A stretch of DNA of 64,000 bases from Musa acuminata AAA Group (GCF_036884655.1 NC_088357.1:12503501-12567500), one strand, 5' to 3'. Counted from the stretch's first letter, positions 1-12,520 are shown. The notes: a model not told the origin generated them from the sequence alone. Translations and numbers: made by a program.

Positions 1-2317
1 CCGTCATCTACATCCCCAACTTCATTTCCGAATCCGAGCAATCGCAGCTCCTCCGCCACGTACTACTACTACACATCAAAATCAGTATTTTCTACGAACA
101 AGATGGCATTTTTTTTCTAGGGTTACTGATTTTGACGGGGGGATTCCATCTGTAGATCTACGAGGTGCCCGCATCCCGATGGAAATCTTTGAAGAACAGG
201 AGATTGCAGAACTGGGGTGATCCGTTGCTCTTGCTTTAGCTGTGTGTAGAACCAGAATCGCGTGATGTGTATGATACTTTTGCTTATTGCTTTGTGTTGT
301 TTTTTCCCTGATGTTGGCAGGCGGGGTGGTGCATGAGAAAGGTCTGCTACCGCAAGCTTGTGAGTGGAGAACATTTGCCTTTACACTTTTATGGTTCTTT
401 CGCATCTGTGCGTTCAGATATAATGTCATCAAGTCCGTAATTTCTAGTTGTTTTAGCTTGTTATTTGTTGTCTGTTTGTTTATTTTTCTTGAGAACTTGG
501 ACTCAGAACAGGGGAATCTGGTTTCTAGTAGCGTGGATATTCGTGCACAAGCTGCTTGTGGAATTGTCCCAGAAATGAAGCATCATACCATATGACGGTT
601 TGAATCTTTAATTCATAGTTACATGAGAAATAAATCCGGATGTTCCTCAACATGGTAGCTAGTGCACCAAACAACTTATGGAATCTCTGTAGCCATTGTT
701 AATTCGACCCTGGCAATAGTATCTATCAACAGTTGTGAGCCAATTGGATATTATGCTTCGTCGTAAGGATTGGGGGTTGCTTAGCTTACCAATTTGCTTT
801 ATTATATTCTAGGATGATATCTAGCATTTGAAGTAACCGGAAAGAATAACTTCTAAATCGATGATCTAACCATAGAGGTAGCTCTGACTTTTTTATTCGG
901 TTTATGTTCAGTCATGAGCTAGTCAATTGAAGTGATGACATCCATGGCCAGATAAGATTTTTAATGAACAAAACAAAAAAAGTTTGGTACAAGATCAGGA
1001 GAAAATGGATTATCTCATACTTTGCATTGGCTGGTTAGTTCATATGGACAATACATTAATCTTCTAAATGATTTTAGGTCAGCCAGTTTCTTGTTTCAAT
1101 TTTATCAATATTCTTTCTCGATAAAATATCTGCTGGTTGTAACCCCTGGTTGCTTAGTTTTCAATGAAACCAAATTCAGCAAAACTTTCATCTTGTTAAA
1201 TGTTGCAATACAGATTTAGCCACAGTGTAACTGTGTTAGTGCCAGTGTACCATTCTCGGAACGTTGGTTGTTTCAGAGAAGTTCTCAATGTAATTCTAAA
1301 CATTCTTTAACCTTTACTTTTGCAGTGCCATCTTGGCTCACCAAGATAACCCAGAGAATAGGTCAACAGACAGGGTTGTTTCCATCGCCCATCAACCATG
1401 TGCTCATTAACGAATATCTTCCAGATCAAGGGATCATGGTTGGTTTTTATTGCATTCTTTCTTATGATGCCAATTATTTCCATAAAGCTCTTATTGGGAA
1501 CATTTGCATCTATTTTTCATTCAGCCACACCAAGATGGTCCTGCATACTTTCCTGTTGTTGCAATTTTATCTCTTGAATCACCTATAACAATTGATTTCA
1601 CTCCCCACCCGAGATCAAAAGAATTTGAAATTCCAGTGGAAAACAAGGATTCAACTCTCTATGAAGCAGTTAGTGGTCAGATCGATAGTCCGTCCACTGA
1701 ATCAATAGGCAGCCCAAAAGATGAACACCATCAATTTTCTGTTCTCTTGATGCCCTGCAGTTTATTGATATTCAAAGATCAAGCCTATACAGGTGAAACA
1801 TCAACACCTCTTTATGGTCTTAGTTTTGTTTGTTGAAAGTTTCTCTGCTATATCTTCATTTTTTTTCTTTGTTTCCATTGTACAATTCAGATTATCTTCA
1901 CGGGATAGAAGATTCTGAGTCACTTAGTTTAGATAAGGTAAGAGTTATTTTATAAAGCTGGATGGCTTCTTAGTTCTTACCATGATTAGTAGTTTTCTAA
2001 TATCTGTGGTCACAATCTTCAATCACTGTCTTTAATAAAGGACAATACTGGCACAATAGCTACTGCTAAACTCAAAATCTGACCTATAATATTGCTCAGG
2101 TTTTTCTTCCTTGTATCCATTATTTGTCCAGGTTGTGAACATTTCGGAAGTTATTAAACTAAAGGAGCTAGAGTATCCTCGCGGTTCCCTGCATGCTGTA
2201 ACTTCAGATGTCACTCAAGACATTGGACAAAATAACATCTTCCAAAGAACTTCAACCAGAGTCTCATTAACATGCCGCTTGGTGCTAAAAGTTCACAAAA
2301 ACCTGTTCAAGTTCTAG
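1..2317 (+). CDS. ALKBH6: ALKBH6-like 2-oxoglutarate/Fe(II) dioxygenase, 3' part
   Basis: Seven exons are readable: 1-59, 156-216, 321-359, 1326-1438, 1525-1792, 1891-1937 and 2132-2317. All joins are GT-AG and keep one frame, giving about 256 residues; the N terminus lies left of the window. The family is the AlkB-type oxygenases, which use Fe(II) and 2-oxoglutarate to remove methyl groups from nucleic acid. Plant ALKBH6 has been linked to RNA m6A demethylation. Visible catalytic residues are the HxD pair (His92-Gln-Asp94, first codons of exon 5), the distal His183 in an LHGI motif (exon 6), and the 2-oxoglutarate-binding arginines in RVSLTCR (Arg238 and Arg244). All metal and cosubstrate ligands are therefore present and the enzyme should be active. 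Intron 3 (about 970 bp) is the longest. Nothing is broken. The assignment to the ALKBH6 branch rests on the overall pattern recognised from memory. Confidence 0.9.
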
Positions 2318-5300
2318 TGAATTCAGTTAAAAGAAAAAGTTATCGATCACTTTTACATGTGTAATTTTGAATTAACTATACATGCATGAATCATTATTAT
2401 TTTTAACATGATGACATGTGAATCTGAAGCAATTTTTTGTTCTAGCTCTTTGCGTGCATCAAACTTGGTTCAAACTGTTATAAATTTTAGGTAAGATTGT
2501 GTTTAGGATCTGTTTTGCTTTATATTGTAATTCGTGGTAAAAGGTCCATACTTAAGGGGTAATTACTAGTGAACTTTCTATTGTTCTCCAAATTATACAG
2601 ATACGCATCTGGATTGTTGCTTAATCCAAGGGGTAATTACTGGTGAACCACTGTAAAAATTTATGGAGTAACATAAGAAACTTGTACCTTGTAAGCTACC
2701 CTATGTTAACTGCCATATGCTACACTGGCCTACTCAAGTGCTCTCTCTTATTCCTTCCTTTCTTCTCACTTCTCTTTCAAGACTCTATTTGATGAAATCT
2801 GTTTATGTCACTAAGTTAGCTTGTTCATCATTCAACCGTAACATGGATATGCCGACACTGAATTGTGTCTTCTTTATCTTCAATCCACGCTTTTGACTGG
2901 TGATGCCAAATATGGTTATCACAATCATATCCATCACTATTTTCATCCACTTAGAAGTTGTTTACTAAGTAGTATCGATATCTGCAGTTCAATCATTATC
3001 ACCTTTAGGTATTATGGACACTGCTGCCGACAACTCTCAAATGTACTCCACTTCAGTGGTTATCAAAAGATGACAATATATTTTGATTATGATTTTGACT
3101 GCAAGTTTCAGAGTTGGTGATCAGAATCATCAGTTCAATCAAGTTGATGCTTTACTAATCTGAATTGAGATGTCTGCAATCGACTAGAAGCTACTGTTCT
3201 TGTTTTCTCTTTAATAGTTCTACAAAAGCTAGATACTGATCTGGTACAGGTAGATTCAGGACAATAAATACATCTACAAAGATCTTGCAGGATTCTGCTT
3301 GCTAGAGTATAATGGCTGGTATTGCTACAAAAGCTTCCATGGATTAAAAGCTAGGGTTTTCCAGGACTCTTGGGATCATGGCGGCTGTTTGCACCTGATA
3401 CTGGGTAGTCATTGAGTTCAATGTCCATTCTCCGATCCGCAATAGCTTTCTCATTGATCAGTATCTTTCTAGTGATCACCTGCATCAAAAAACTTCATCA
3501 GATTTTAGTACTATCTAGATAACATGATGGGAAATTAGATTTAGAACTAGTGAAAAACTCGGGATTTGGAAGGTCTGTGCATGCTTGCAACTTACCTGAT
3601 CTGCCACTTTCATTACTGATATTTTTTGGTTCCTTAAATCAAGTTTTCCTGCTGGAAATAAAGAGGAAATTGTTGTTCATATCACTACGCAGACATGCCA
3701 AAAAACTCTACAGCAAATCTTCTCATTCAGGGGAAGAAAAGAAGCATCAAAAGTTATGGCAAACAATACCAGGAAGAGGAACTGCAACCAAAGAGAGAAT
3801 CCATGAGAAGCACAAGAGTGTGCAGAGACAAATCGCAGGTTTCCTCTGATCCATGTTGGCAAGAGGCTTCCTCCTGTTTCAGGTCAGTACTCTCAATACA
3901 ATCTTGGCTTTCTTTGCTGCAGATTATATAGTGCAAAAAGCCATAGTCGACATCACATAGTCAACTTCTCCTCTATTATTCAACTATAAAGAGATTGTGT
4001 TCCTATCTTCCTAACTTTTGTACATGCTTTTCCTCCCCCCACATGTGAATGGCTTTTGTCCTGATTCTTCCTGTAAACATTTCTACAACCAAGATTGATG
4101 AGGAAATGTATTCCAATAGACTGATATGGTCAGAAAATACCTTAAGCTTAACCTTAAGACATAGCTAGAGAAGTCACCATATGTAGTGTCAGTTTCACCG
4201 TAAATTTAATGAAGGAATATTCTTCTTGAGTGCTATGCTGATAAGATATATCCAGTAGACATTGATTAGACTTTATCAGAAACGATCGAGAGAAAAATAT
4301 GTGATCGTCAGTCAATGTGATCAACCATTATGAATCCATGCTGCATTTCCAAATTGCCCTGGATCCAGGAGTACTACTATACATGCACACACATTTACTG
4401 TTCCAGGATCTTTGTTGGACATCATTAGTAGACTCTCTCGGTGCCAAATGTTTGGTATGACTGTTGCAGCAAACAGTCCACCCACATAAAGCAAAAGCAG
4501 TGGCCGCAATCTTGATGGAAATGAGGTCCACCACAAAGGATGGTGTGCTCCAGTAGAAGGTTGATGGAAACCTATCAAACAAGTGGTTGTTTTCTGTAGA
4601 AACTTCTCCCAAGAAAATCTCATGATGTCAGTGTTTATTATTAGCACTCTTGGTGGGCAAGTGATTGAGTTCGTAAGATTAGTTTGATGATGATGACAAA
4701 TGTCTGCAGTGATAATGACTAGTGATGATAAAACTTTATTGAGATGCTTATAATTCTGTAGATTCTGCAGATATTCCATCAGTTTTTTCACATGGATGCA
4801 TATGGTGAGAACATCTCAAAAGTGGCATTGTTGGAGAAACCATGTGCATACTCCATAAACCATGTTTTGGCAGGGCACACAGCATGCAGACTGACAGACA
4901 GAGATCATAAGCATAATTTGTATGAATCTGATAAATTTCTTCTTTATCTGAATGATTTTTGTAGTGTGCTGAGCCCATCTCCTACATGAATTCCTTAGAA
5001 AGGCAGATGATCTTTGTAGCTTCATGTGTTATACAACTTTGTATCATGCTTTCTTAGCTTTTTAGATGGTAAGAAAACCCAAACAGGTATTTGGATCTGT
5101 TAGTGGCAATTATAGTCATGAGATGATGGTGGGACGGTTGACCTGATATGGTTCGTTTTTTCAAACCTTATCGCGTTCGGAGTTGACAAGCGGTCCATTT
5201 TGAGGTGAAATGTTATATGAAAGTCCAGTCAGGAAAGATATCCACTCAAGAATATTTCAGCTTTTGTTCTTCTAAACAGGTGCATGTTGACATGATAAGA

Positions 5301-5785
5301 GAAGATATGGAGTTGATTGCAGTCCGGCAGATGCATTAAGTTGCAGAAGGTAAATTGAAATGAGTATTTATTACCATATTGGAAAGGATGAATTCATATC
5401 CTAACAAGCAGAAACTATCATAAAATCTACAAGGAACATAATTCAATAATATTTCAAGCATCATAGTTGATCATTGTAGTTAAAAAGGGCAAAAAAAAGC
5501 ATTAGATTCTCTTGACAAAATATGTCACTAGTTTGTTTTCTATAAATTCATTAGAATTCAATGTGATACAATCAATTTGACACGATGAAATTTATTTTTT
5601 AGTGTTCTCATAGGGAAAACAAAAACGTTCCTTTGTGGGATGCAATTGGCGAGTCATGAATAATATAGAGAATATTTATATCTCATCCTTCTAACGGTTA
5701 AGAAATGTCAGTCTATTGTGGACAAAAATAAATCATAAAAAGTTTGAATATTCAAATTTAGTTTAACAAATTGAAATATAATAAT
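2318..5785. other. Gene-poor stretch downstream of ALKBH6
   Basis: No recognisable gene. The longest open frames (4321-4791 minus, 156 codons; 3550-3849 plus, 99 codons) show no family motif and no splice context. A short direct repeat reading aaggggtaattact occurs near 2557 and 2628. The rest is AT-rich unique-looking sequence, including the 3' flank of ALKBH6. Confidence 0.6.
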
Positions 5786-6215
5786 TATTGGAAAAAATCT
5801 ATTAAAATAAAATAATTCTTTTTCATCTTTATGTATCAAAATGAATTTCTCATCTTAATACCAACTTGATATCAAAATGCTAATATCAACCAGAATAACA
5901 TAAACAGTAGAATAATAAATCAAACATGAGACCAAATATTTAACGTGAAAAACCCAATGTGAGAAAAATTACGGACCGTAGTCCACCTCAAACTTTCACT
6001 ATCAATAATAATGAAAATAGGTTTACAATAAGTCTTCTCTAAAATAACAAGAGAGTCATAACATCATCAAGATTATATATCATGGCTCAAGAATATCATA
6101 GATGAATCTTGTCATAAGAGAATTTTAAATCTCACAAAATGAATATCACAGGAAAATATCTCAAAAAGGATAAACTACATATCAACACCGTTATGATTGT
6201 AAAGCTTGTTGGAAT
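5786..6215 (-). mobile_element. LTR fragment of the copia family found at 12.5-17.8 kb
   Basis: This stretch follows the order of the two copia LTRs at 12521 and 17204. It shares the start (attggaaaaaatctatt versus gttgggaaaaactatt), the block acgtgaaaaacccaatg, the block with acggaccgtagtccac, and the end near gattgtaaagctt. It is shorter than the intact LTRs and lacks their last 150-250 bp. No internal coding region flanks it, so it is a solo or truncated LTR. Orientation is given as that of the larger element. Confidence 0.7.
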
Positions 6216-6239
6216 CATAACGGTGAGTGACCCAAATGG

Positions 6240-6683
6240 TCAAATGAGAAGTTCTCGTATTCGTATTCTTCCGGTCCCAATTACAATGATTTCAGGATTG
6301 CCAAGGCAGTGGGTGAATTGCCAGCAAGTTGCAGTGTAATATTCCTCTAGTTCACATGTGTGTTTGTCCACTTGCACAAAATTAAGCATGGGATAATCTT
6401 CTTTGGGCATTGCTATCATCAACAAGTAGAAGAAGCCACCAAAGCCACCTATGTGTTCACTCCAATTCACACCCTCTGCAACATAGTCAACATTGTTGTT
6501 TTCTTGTGCACATAGATCCTTGTTTGACTTTTGTGACCAAAGTTCCCAACAAGGTATTTGCAGCATAGCAGAAACTGCAGCATGATTCCGCTTGGAGACA
6601 GGAAGATAATAACCTGTTTTGATTTTGACCAGAGAACAACATTTTAAAGCATGCATATAACAAGCAAGAAGGTGTTGGAACAA
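6240..6683 (-). other. Unrecognised 147-codon open frame
   Basis: An uninterrupted frame starting directly beside the LTR fragment. The composition is plausible for protein, with a Gly/Phe-rich stretch near residues 78-86 and several Cys, but I recognise no domain. The surrounding DNA is AT-rich and no partner exon is evident. It could be a gene fragment carried with the neighbouring repeat, or chance. Confidence 0.2.
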
Positions 6684-6689
6684 TAATTA

Positions 6690-7567
6690 AAGATATAACA
6701 TAATTAAAATAAAAACACTAAGAGCAAATTCATAAATAAAACCTGAAAGAATGTTATACAGTTTTCTAAGATTATTTCTCCACCCTCATGCTGGTTGAAA
6801 TCGAGAAATTCATCTCAAGATTTAATCGAATATCGTTTGGAGAATAAAAATTATAATAAATTCTCTTCAATCCATATGTCGTTTGGTCAATATATAAGGG
6901 AGAGTAAAACGAAAAAGTTCTCAATTGGTGATTTTATATTTTAGATTCTAAATGAACATAGAAAAGAGTATGCAATTTAGCGGGATAATTCTCTTAAATT
7001 TCCTTTAAAACAAAAAGGAAATATAAGACGAAAATAGGCATTTTTGGAGATTTTTGTGGACGAGGAAATCTCAATAAGAAACTTCTTCCATTATCTTTTA
7101 GATGAAAGAATAAAATATTATTCTTTCTTTTTTGTTTGTTTGAGAAGAGAGATAAAAGTCATGCCGTAAATTAAATGAATAGCAGCTCTCCAATTATATT
7201 TGAATTAATGATCAACTTAAATCTTGAAGTCGTACCGTAAGTTTCCATCGAGTAAATGCTGACGGGTTTCTATCAAGAAACTTACTTTTTCTCATATTAT
7301 TTTTTATTAATTATCTTCTCGTTCTTTCTTTTGCACTGTCCTACCATTTTCTTACATTATTAATCATTATTATCCTCTACAAAAAATTAAGCCGTTTGGT
7401 AAAATATGATTTTTTTTAACTGTAAATGTTTAACGCTCTTCTCACCAAACTAATGATTAAACCGTAGCTTCATTTATCCTTATCCTTACAAATAAAGAAA
7501 AGATGGTCAACCTAATAATGAATATCGAATGTATTAAGAAATTATTTATGTATAAAATAAAAATTAG

Positions 7568-7635
<68 letters not shown>

Positions 7636-8060
7636 TTCATCTGATACAAAATTCATAACATTTCTATTTGTTCGAGTGAGTTATAAATCAGGTTCACTTA
7701 ATTAAGCTGTTGCCACCTTACAGATACGGTTGACCAAGTCAACAGGTAGAGACAGAAACATGTGACTCGCCAACCAATTCAGTCTGCTTCTTTTCTTGGT
7801 TGTCTTCTGGCTTAAGCCGAGGACGGCGTGTGAAAGCCATGCCCAAAAGTCTACCTCGGCTTCTACTTTCCACTAACTCTCGTCCGCATCAGTCTTTGCG
7901 CGTTTTCCATAAAGCAGTACCTGTAACTTCCTTGAAACTTGTTGTGTCATTTAGGGTTTACTTTGCTTCATCTTTCCCACATGGAACTACGTGTCTTAGA
8001 ATCTGAAAGGTAGCAAGTCAATGGGATATATCGAGTCAAGAACGAGATTAATGAGTCAAC
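6690..8060. other. AT-rich intergenic stretch
   Basis: I see no gene here. It contains the (TA)n tract listed separately and the distal promoter of the EF-hand gene. Confidence 0.6.
7570..7631. repeat. (TA)n microsatellite
   Basis: About 31 uninterrupted TA units. Confidence 0.98.
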
Positions 8061-8072
8061 TGGGGATGCTTG

Positions 8073-8073
<1 letters not shown>

Positions 8074-8103
<30 letters not shown>

Positions 8104-8108
8104 CTTCT
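8074..8108 (+). repeat. (CTT)n microsatellite in the EF-hand gene promoter
   Basis: About 11-12 CTT units, lying roughly 105-140 bp upstream of the TATA-like box of the calmodulin-like gene. A pyrimidine tract at this distance is common in plant promoters. Confidence 0.95.
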
Positions 8109-8212
8109 CATTACTGGTAGTCTCGGTCAAGTGAAAGTATACGTCAAAGAAAGTTCTTCTCATCTTCCATCAAACGACCAGTACTTGTTTAGGAGAAGCA
8201 ACTGCATGGCCC

Positions 8213-8220
8213 ATATAAAT
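8213..8220 (+). promoter_or_regulatory. TATA-like box of the EF-hand gene
   Basis: The sequence atataaat stands 59 bp before the upstream ATG and 80 bp before the preferred ATG at 8300. That is a normal distance for a short plant 5' UTR. Confidence 0.5.
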
Positions 8221-8278
8221 GTCGACTCCATGCAGCTGAAGCAAAACTGCAACAGAAGCACTCTACCTCACATCTCAA

Positions 8279-8770
8279 TTGCTTCTCTTCTGCACTGGCA
8301 TGGAATACTTGCTCCACCACTTGACCCGTCTCTTCGAGATGCTCCATTGCCACCTTGAAAGGCTCGGCTACTTGGCGATAACTCAGGTTGACTCGATCCC
8401 GTCAAATGAACTTATCGTCTCCGGAGACGAGAGCAGTGATGATGCTGCGATTGTGATGAAGAGACTTGGCTTGTGGAGCTCCGACGACGATGAAGAGACG
8501 GAGAGCAGTAGACTCATGGATGCAGCATATAAGCTGTTGGAGGAGAAAGAAGCGAGATTGGAGGAGGTGGATGCGGCGTTCGGGGTGTTCGACGAGGACG
8601 GCGACGGGCTCATCGGCGCCGAGGAGCTACGGGCCGTGATGCGCAGGCTGGGGTTGGAAGAGGGCATGAGATTGGAGGACTGCAGGAGGATGATCGAGGC
8701 TTACGATGAGGACGGGGACGGCCATGTTAGCTTGAGCGAGTTCAAGAACATGTTGGAGTGTGCTTTGTAG
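8279..8770 (+). CDS. Calmodulin-like EF-hand protein (CML45/46 type)
   Basis: A single-exon gene of 163 codons from the first ATG. The ATG at 8300 (Met8) is a good alternative, because residues 8 onward begin the amphipathic N-terminal helix. The C-terminal half holds two canonical EF-hand loops, DEDGDGLIGAEE (residues 105-116) and DEDGDGHVSLSE (143-154). Both have acidic residues at positions 1, 3, 5 and 12 and Gly at 6, so both should bind Ca2+. The N-terminal half is acidic and Ser-rich, with no EF-hand. Two hands only, near the C terminus, plus this length match the plant CML45/CML46 branch rather than true calmodulin, which has four hands. The expected role is a Ca2+ sensor in the cytosol or at a membrane. 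Local GC rises sharply over the EF-hand region, as usual in monocot intronless genes. Confidence 0.85.
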   Translation: MLLFCTGMEYLLHHLTRLFEMLHCHLERLGYLAITQVDSIPSNELIVSGDESSDDAAIVMKRLGLWSSDDDEETESSRLMDAAYKLLEEKEARLEEVDAAFGVFDEDGDGLIGAEELRAVMRRLGLEEGMRLEDCRRMIEAYDEDGDGHVSLSEFKNMLECAL

Positions 8771-8955
8771 TTTGAGGAGGAAGATCCAGCTCGAGTAGCT
8801 AGAGAAAGAAAGATATCACTGTTGACTGAACTGTTAAATATATGAATCAGAGTCACTCACTTAGATATCTTCTCCAAGATAAGGATTAATACATGTCAAA
8901 CGAAAGAACTAGGTCAAAATATTTTTCCTGTACGAAGAATCTTTATGGGCTGCTA

Positions 8956-8956
<1 letters not shown>

Positions 8957-9009
<53 letters not shown>
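8957..9009. repeat. (CT)n-(TA)n compound microsatellite
   Basis: About 17 CT units run straight into about 9 TA units, 190 bp after the stop of the EF-hand gene. Confidence 0.97.
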
Positions 9010-9089
9010 GATGTTGTAAAGGACCATTAGGATGTTTCCTCCATTCATTCATTGTTCCCCCTCTCCTTGTAACTTATGATAATTCACAA

Positions 9090-10420
9090 TTGAAACTGTA
9101 GAGGCCTGAGAAGAAGGCCTGTTAGGGATTATCTTACTAAGTTAAGGTGTCAATATAAGCCTCATGTCATTGTGTTGAAGGAAACACATTTGTCTCGATC
9201 CTTGGCGGAGCAAGCAGCATCCTGCTTTGGACGAGCGAGGCAGGAAAAGGTTTTGCTCAGCCAACTAAGGGTTCTTCTGAAGGAATTTGGTTGGCCTGGG
9301 ACTATCGTGTCACAAACGTTAAGGTGCTATCATTTCATTCTCGAGCTATCCATACAGTCGTTCAATTTGCTCAATATAAACCTCGGTTAATGTCTGTTAT
9401 TTATGCAAGTAATCATGTTTTAGTTCACAATTCCCTTTGGAATGATCAGATTGACAAACGGGGAAGTATAGCTTTCGCTTGTTGTAACTCTTCTATATCG
9501 ATTTTTCATAATTTAGTTAATTATGTTGGTTTCTTTGATTTGGGTTTCCGTGGTTGTAAATTCACTTAGTGTTCCTGCATGGCTTTGGGTACGCTCAGAT
9601 TGTGTTTTTGCTAATGTTACGTGGACGGGTCTGTTCATCAATTTCCAGGTCACTCATCTTCCACGATTGTTTTGTTATCACTATCCGATCGTATCCTAAT
9701 GTTTGTGATACTCGTAGTAATCGTAAACACTTACTTAAAATTTTTTGGACTGATTATTATGAGCTGTTTGATATTATAAAGTATTGCTAGAATCCTACTT
9801 TTTAATTTAAAATGTGTGGGGTATTATTTCTAAGTGGAATCTTACTGCTGTGGGTAATCTAGAAATACATTGCTATAGTAAATTAGATAGAATTATTGAT
9901 TTGGAAGAAATTGATTGTACGAGGGATTTGGATGATTCCTACCAAGTACTCATCAGATAAATCGATTTTAAGGAGTGGGCTAAGGTCAATAATCAATTTT
10001 GTTGTGACCACCATAGAATTATGTCTGCTTTTGACTCTAATTTTGTTTGGCGGCATTTAAATTTACCTTGGTGACTTTGGACGGCTTACTCTTACCGAAC
10101 CCTTTACGAAAAAGGAGATATGGGATACCATTTCCTTTTTCCAATGAGTTTTACAATAAAGTATTTGGAGTTTATTAGTAATTCTATGCTGTATGCATTT
10201 GCTCAATTCTATTAGGGCTAGATGAGTTTTACAAAAAAAAAGTATTAGGAGCTTATTAGTAATTCTATGCTGTATGCATTTGCTCAATTCTATTAGGTTA
10301 GGTTGGATGAGTAGTGGGATAAATTTTATACTGTATTAGGAGATTACGATTTTGGCATAACAAAGCGAATGGAATATTTGATATAATCTTCATATATATT
10401 TATATATATATATATATATT
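9090..10420 (+). mobile_element. L1-type LINE remnant, endonuclease region
   Basis: Translation in shifting plus-strand frames gives the order of an L1-type APE endonuclease. It starts with an NCRG motif (9094-9105), then VIVLKETHL near 9170, VNYVGFFDLGFRGCKFT (about 9517-9567), and ANVTWTGLFINFQVTHLPRL up to about 9670. The usual catalytic Ser-Asp-His triplet before YPI reads Cys-Tyr-His (9673-9681), so the catalytic Asp is lost. Several stops and frameshifts interrupt it. A later stretch with TEPFTKKEIWDT (about 10090-10125) matches the linker before the reverse transcriptase. The reverse transcriptase itself is missing. This is an inactive relic. Confidence 0.8.
10144..10305 (+). repeat. 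Tandem duplication inside the LINE relic
   Basis: Two adjacent copies of about 80 bp both read atgagttttaca, then ttattagtaattctatgctg, then tttgctcaattctattagg. They differ by a few bases and a poly-A expansion. Confidence 0.85.
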
Positions 10421-10429
10421 TAATTTTGT

Positions 10430-10756
10430 TCATGCTTTACATGTAAAAGATTGATAATAGGTCTGGCAGTCTTATTTTGGTTGGTCTATGATGGACCACC
10501 TTAGACCCTTTATCGTGCAACCGTTCAGAATTTATGAAGTTTATGTTCATAATATGCATGATCTATCAAATGTTTGCTGAAATGGTTGTTTATAGATCCA
10601 GAGTTAAACACTTTCTCTAACATATCTTCTCTTTTATAGGTTTTTAAATGACCATAAGATATTTTAGAAAGAGATTGACCCTTTGCGGACCGTTACATAA
10701 GAGTGGCATATAATTTAGGCAAAACCAGGTAAATCCGTGATAGATGGTATCAAAGC
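10430..10756 (+). mobile_element. 3' end of an LTR followed by a tRNA-Met type primer-binding site
   Basis: The sequence around 10520-10740 (cgtgcaaccgttcagaattt, ctttgcggaccgtt, ttaggcaaaaccag) recurs at 22100-22320 and, inverted, at 29476-29760. It stops just before tggtatcaaagc (10745-10756). That matches the initiator-tRNA-Met primer-binding site TGGTATCAGAGC with one change, at the spacing expected after an LTR. This marks the LTR boundary and puts the element on the plus strand. The next 430 bp would be internal sequence; I see no protein domain in it. Confidence 0.65.
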
Positions 10757-11189
10757 GAGACAAGCACACTTAGAAATATTTGACATACAAATGTAGGGGA
10801 CCTAGCGAGGCTACGTTGAGGGAATCAACACATGCGATCGTTTGGGAGAAACATATGTTGAGATGTAAGGAATAGAGTCACTCAGAGGAGCGAGCATCTA
10901 AAATTAGCATTCAAAAAAATGATTAACTCTTTACATGAGAGATACCACGAGAGCAAGCAAGCTGCAAAAAATATGTGACACACAAAAATTAGGATGGTTG
11001 AGTTCAAGCTACAACTCAACATTGGCAACTAACTTAATAATACTGTGGGGTGCTTGGCAAATGATAAGACAATGCAAGGTGGGATGGGTTGCTCAGCGAC
11101 TAAAAGAGTTGTGCAAATCTCACAAACGTGAGGGGAATTGTTAACTCGAAGAATTCGGTACTCATGTAAGGACTTTTATATGAACAATA

Positions 11190-11790
11190 AATTTATTAGG
11201 ATCAATACGACACTAACGGGAGGGTGGGTGAATTAGTGCTTATGAAAAAAACATTGGTTTTGAAACTTCATACGTTCGATTAAAATCGATATCGGAAAGA
11301 TGTTAACTTGAAATAGATTTTAAAGTAAGAAATCAGTTTCTAATTAAAATGAAAAGTTTAAAGTAAATACAAAATAGATTTTTATAGTGGTTTGCTTGTG
11401 CTGGGCGATACCACTACCTGCAGCACTGACATTGGACAGTACCACCATCTGACATAGTCTAGGAGACTATGTCTAGACAGTACTACGGCCTGACACTGGG
11501 CGGTATCACCGCCCAATCTAGTGGTCCTACCACTTGACATAATCTTGGAGATTATGTCTTAGAGATTGAGCCACTAGTGGTGCCACCATCTGACCCAACT
11601 TTTGAGTCACTGAATGGACTTTTCTCTTAGCCCAAAATAATTCCACTTTAGGTTCAGTTGGACCCTAATTGAGTTGGTCTAACTACATTTTAAACCAACC
11701 TAATTACAACTAAAACTATTTATATTTAGATAATTATTATAAAGTATTAATCATATGTTATCCAACATATCATTGGTTCATCGATATTTC
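11190..11790 (+). mobile_element. 5' part of a GGTACCACC-type LTR, copy 1
   Basis: Starts near tattaggatcaatacgacac and contains gggtgaattagtgc, cgattaaaatcgatatcgg, then several blocks resembling ggcggtaccaccgcc. Copy 2 begins immediately downstream with the same order. With the primer-binding site at 10745, this could be the downstream LTR of a short non-autonomous element. Confidence 0.55.
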
Positions 11791-11794
11791 TGTT

Positions 11795-12520
11795 AGGATC
11801 GAGTTGGCACTAAGAGGGGGGGTGAATTAGTGCAGTGGATAAATCACGTCGGTTCAAAAATCTTTCGTATGTTCGATGAAAATCGATATCGAAAATATAA
11901 GTTTAACTTGAAAGCATATAGAAGAGTGTAATGAGAAGGTAAAGCAAGTAAGGCGGTTTATAATGACAGTAAATAGCTTAAAGTAAATGCAAACCGAGTT
12001 TTATAGTGGTTCGGTCATCCTAACCTATATCCACTCCCGATTCCTTTTTCGTCGAGGCCACCGATATCCACTAACAATCTTCCTTCAATAGACGAAGACC
12101 AACCACCTTCTTATAACTCTATTATCCTTTTGACAGGCTCAGGAGAGAACTTTTACACTCCCACAACCTCCTCTTTTAGACTTCACTAACACTTAGAGTT
12201 TGAGAGGAGTTCACATAAGATTACAATAGCATTTTCTTTTTTTTTGCTCTAAATTCTTATGTATGTTAACCAGGGATGAGCGGGGTATTTATAGACCTTA
12301 AGTGGATTCAAACTTGGAGCCTAAAACTGTCTAATCCCGATTTTTAGGGTATTGGCAGTACCACTGCCCGTGCTAGGCGGTACCCCACATAGTCTGAGTG
12401 GTACTACCACCTGACAATCTCTCAGAGATTGAAGGTCTTGGTATTTATGACCTTGGAACTTCGTAGTTGGCTTTCGAAGCAAAAGAATCCATAAGTATTT
12501 GAATAGATACCCTTGTTTAT
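11795..12520 (+). mobile_element. 5' part of the same LTR family, copy 2
   Basis: Starts tgttaggatcgagttggcac. It carries ggtgaattagtgc, cgatgaaaatcgatatcg, tggttcggtcatcctaacct, cccgattcctttttcgtcga, acaggctcaggagagaac and scattered ggcggtacc blocks. It breaks off exactly where the copia element begins, so the copia insertion appears to have cut into it. Confidence 0.6.

Noticed and set aside
4830..4885. tggagaaaccatgtgca and gcagggcacac resemble pieces of miR164
   Set aside because: The pieces are split and out of order, and no arm pairs with them to make a precursor hairpin.
10063..10287. Minus-strand frame with a repeated peptide
   Set aside because: Produced by the tandem duplication in the LINE relic read antisense.
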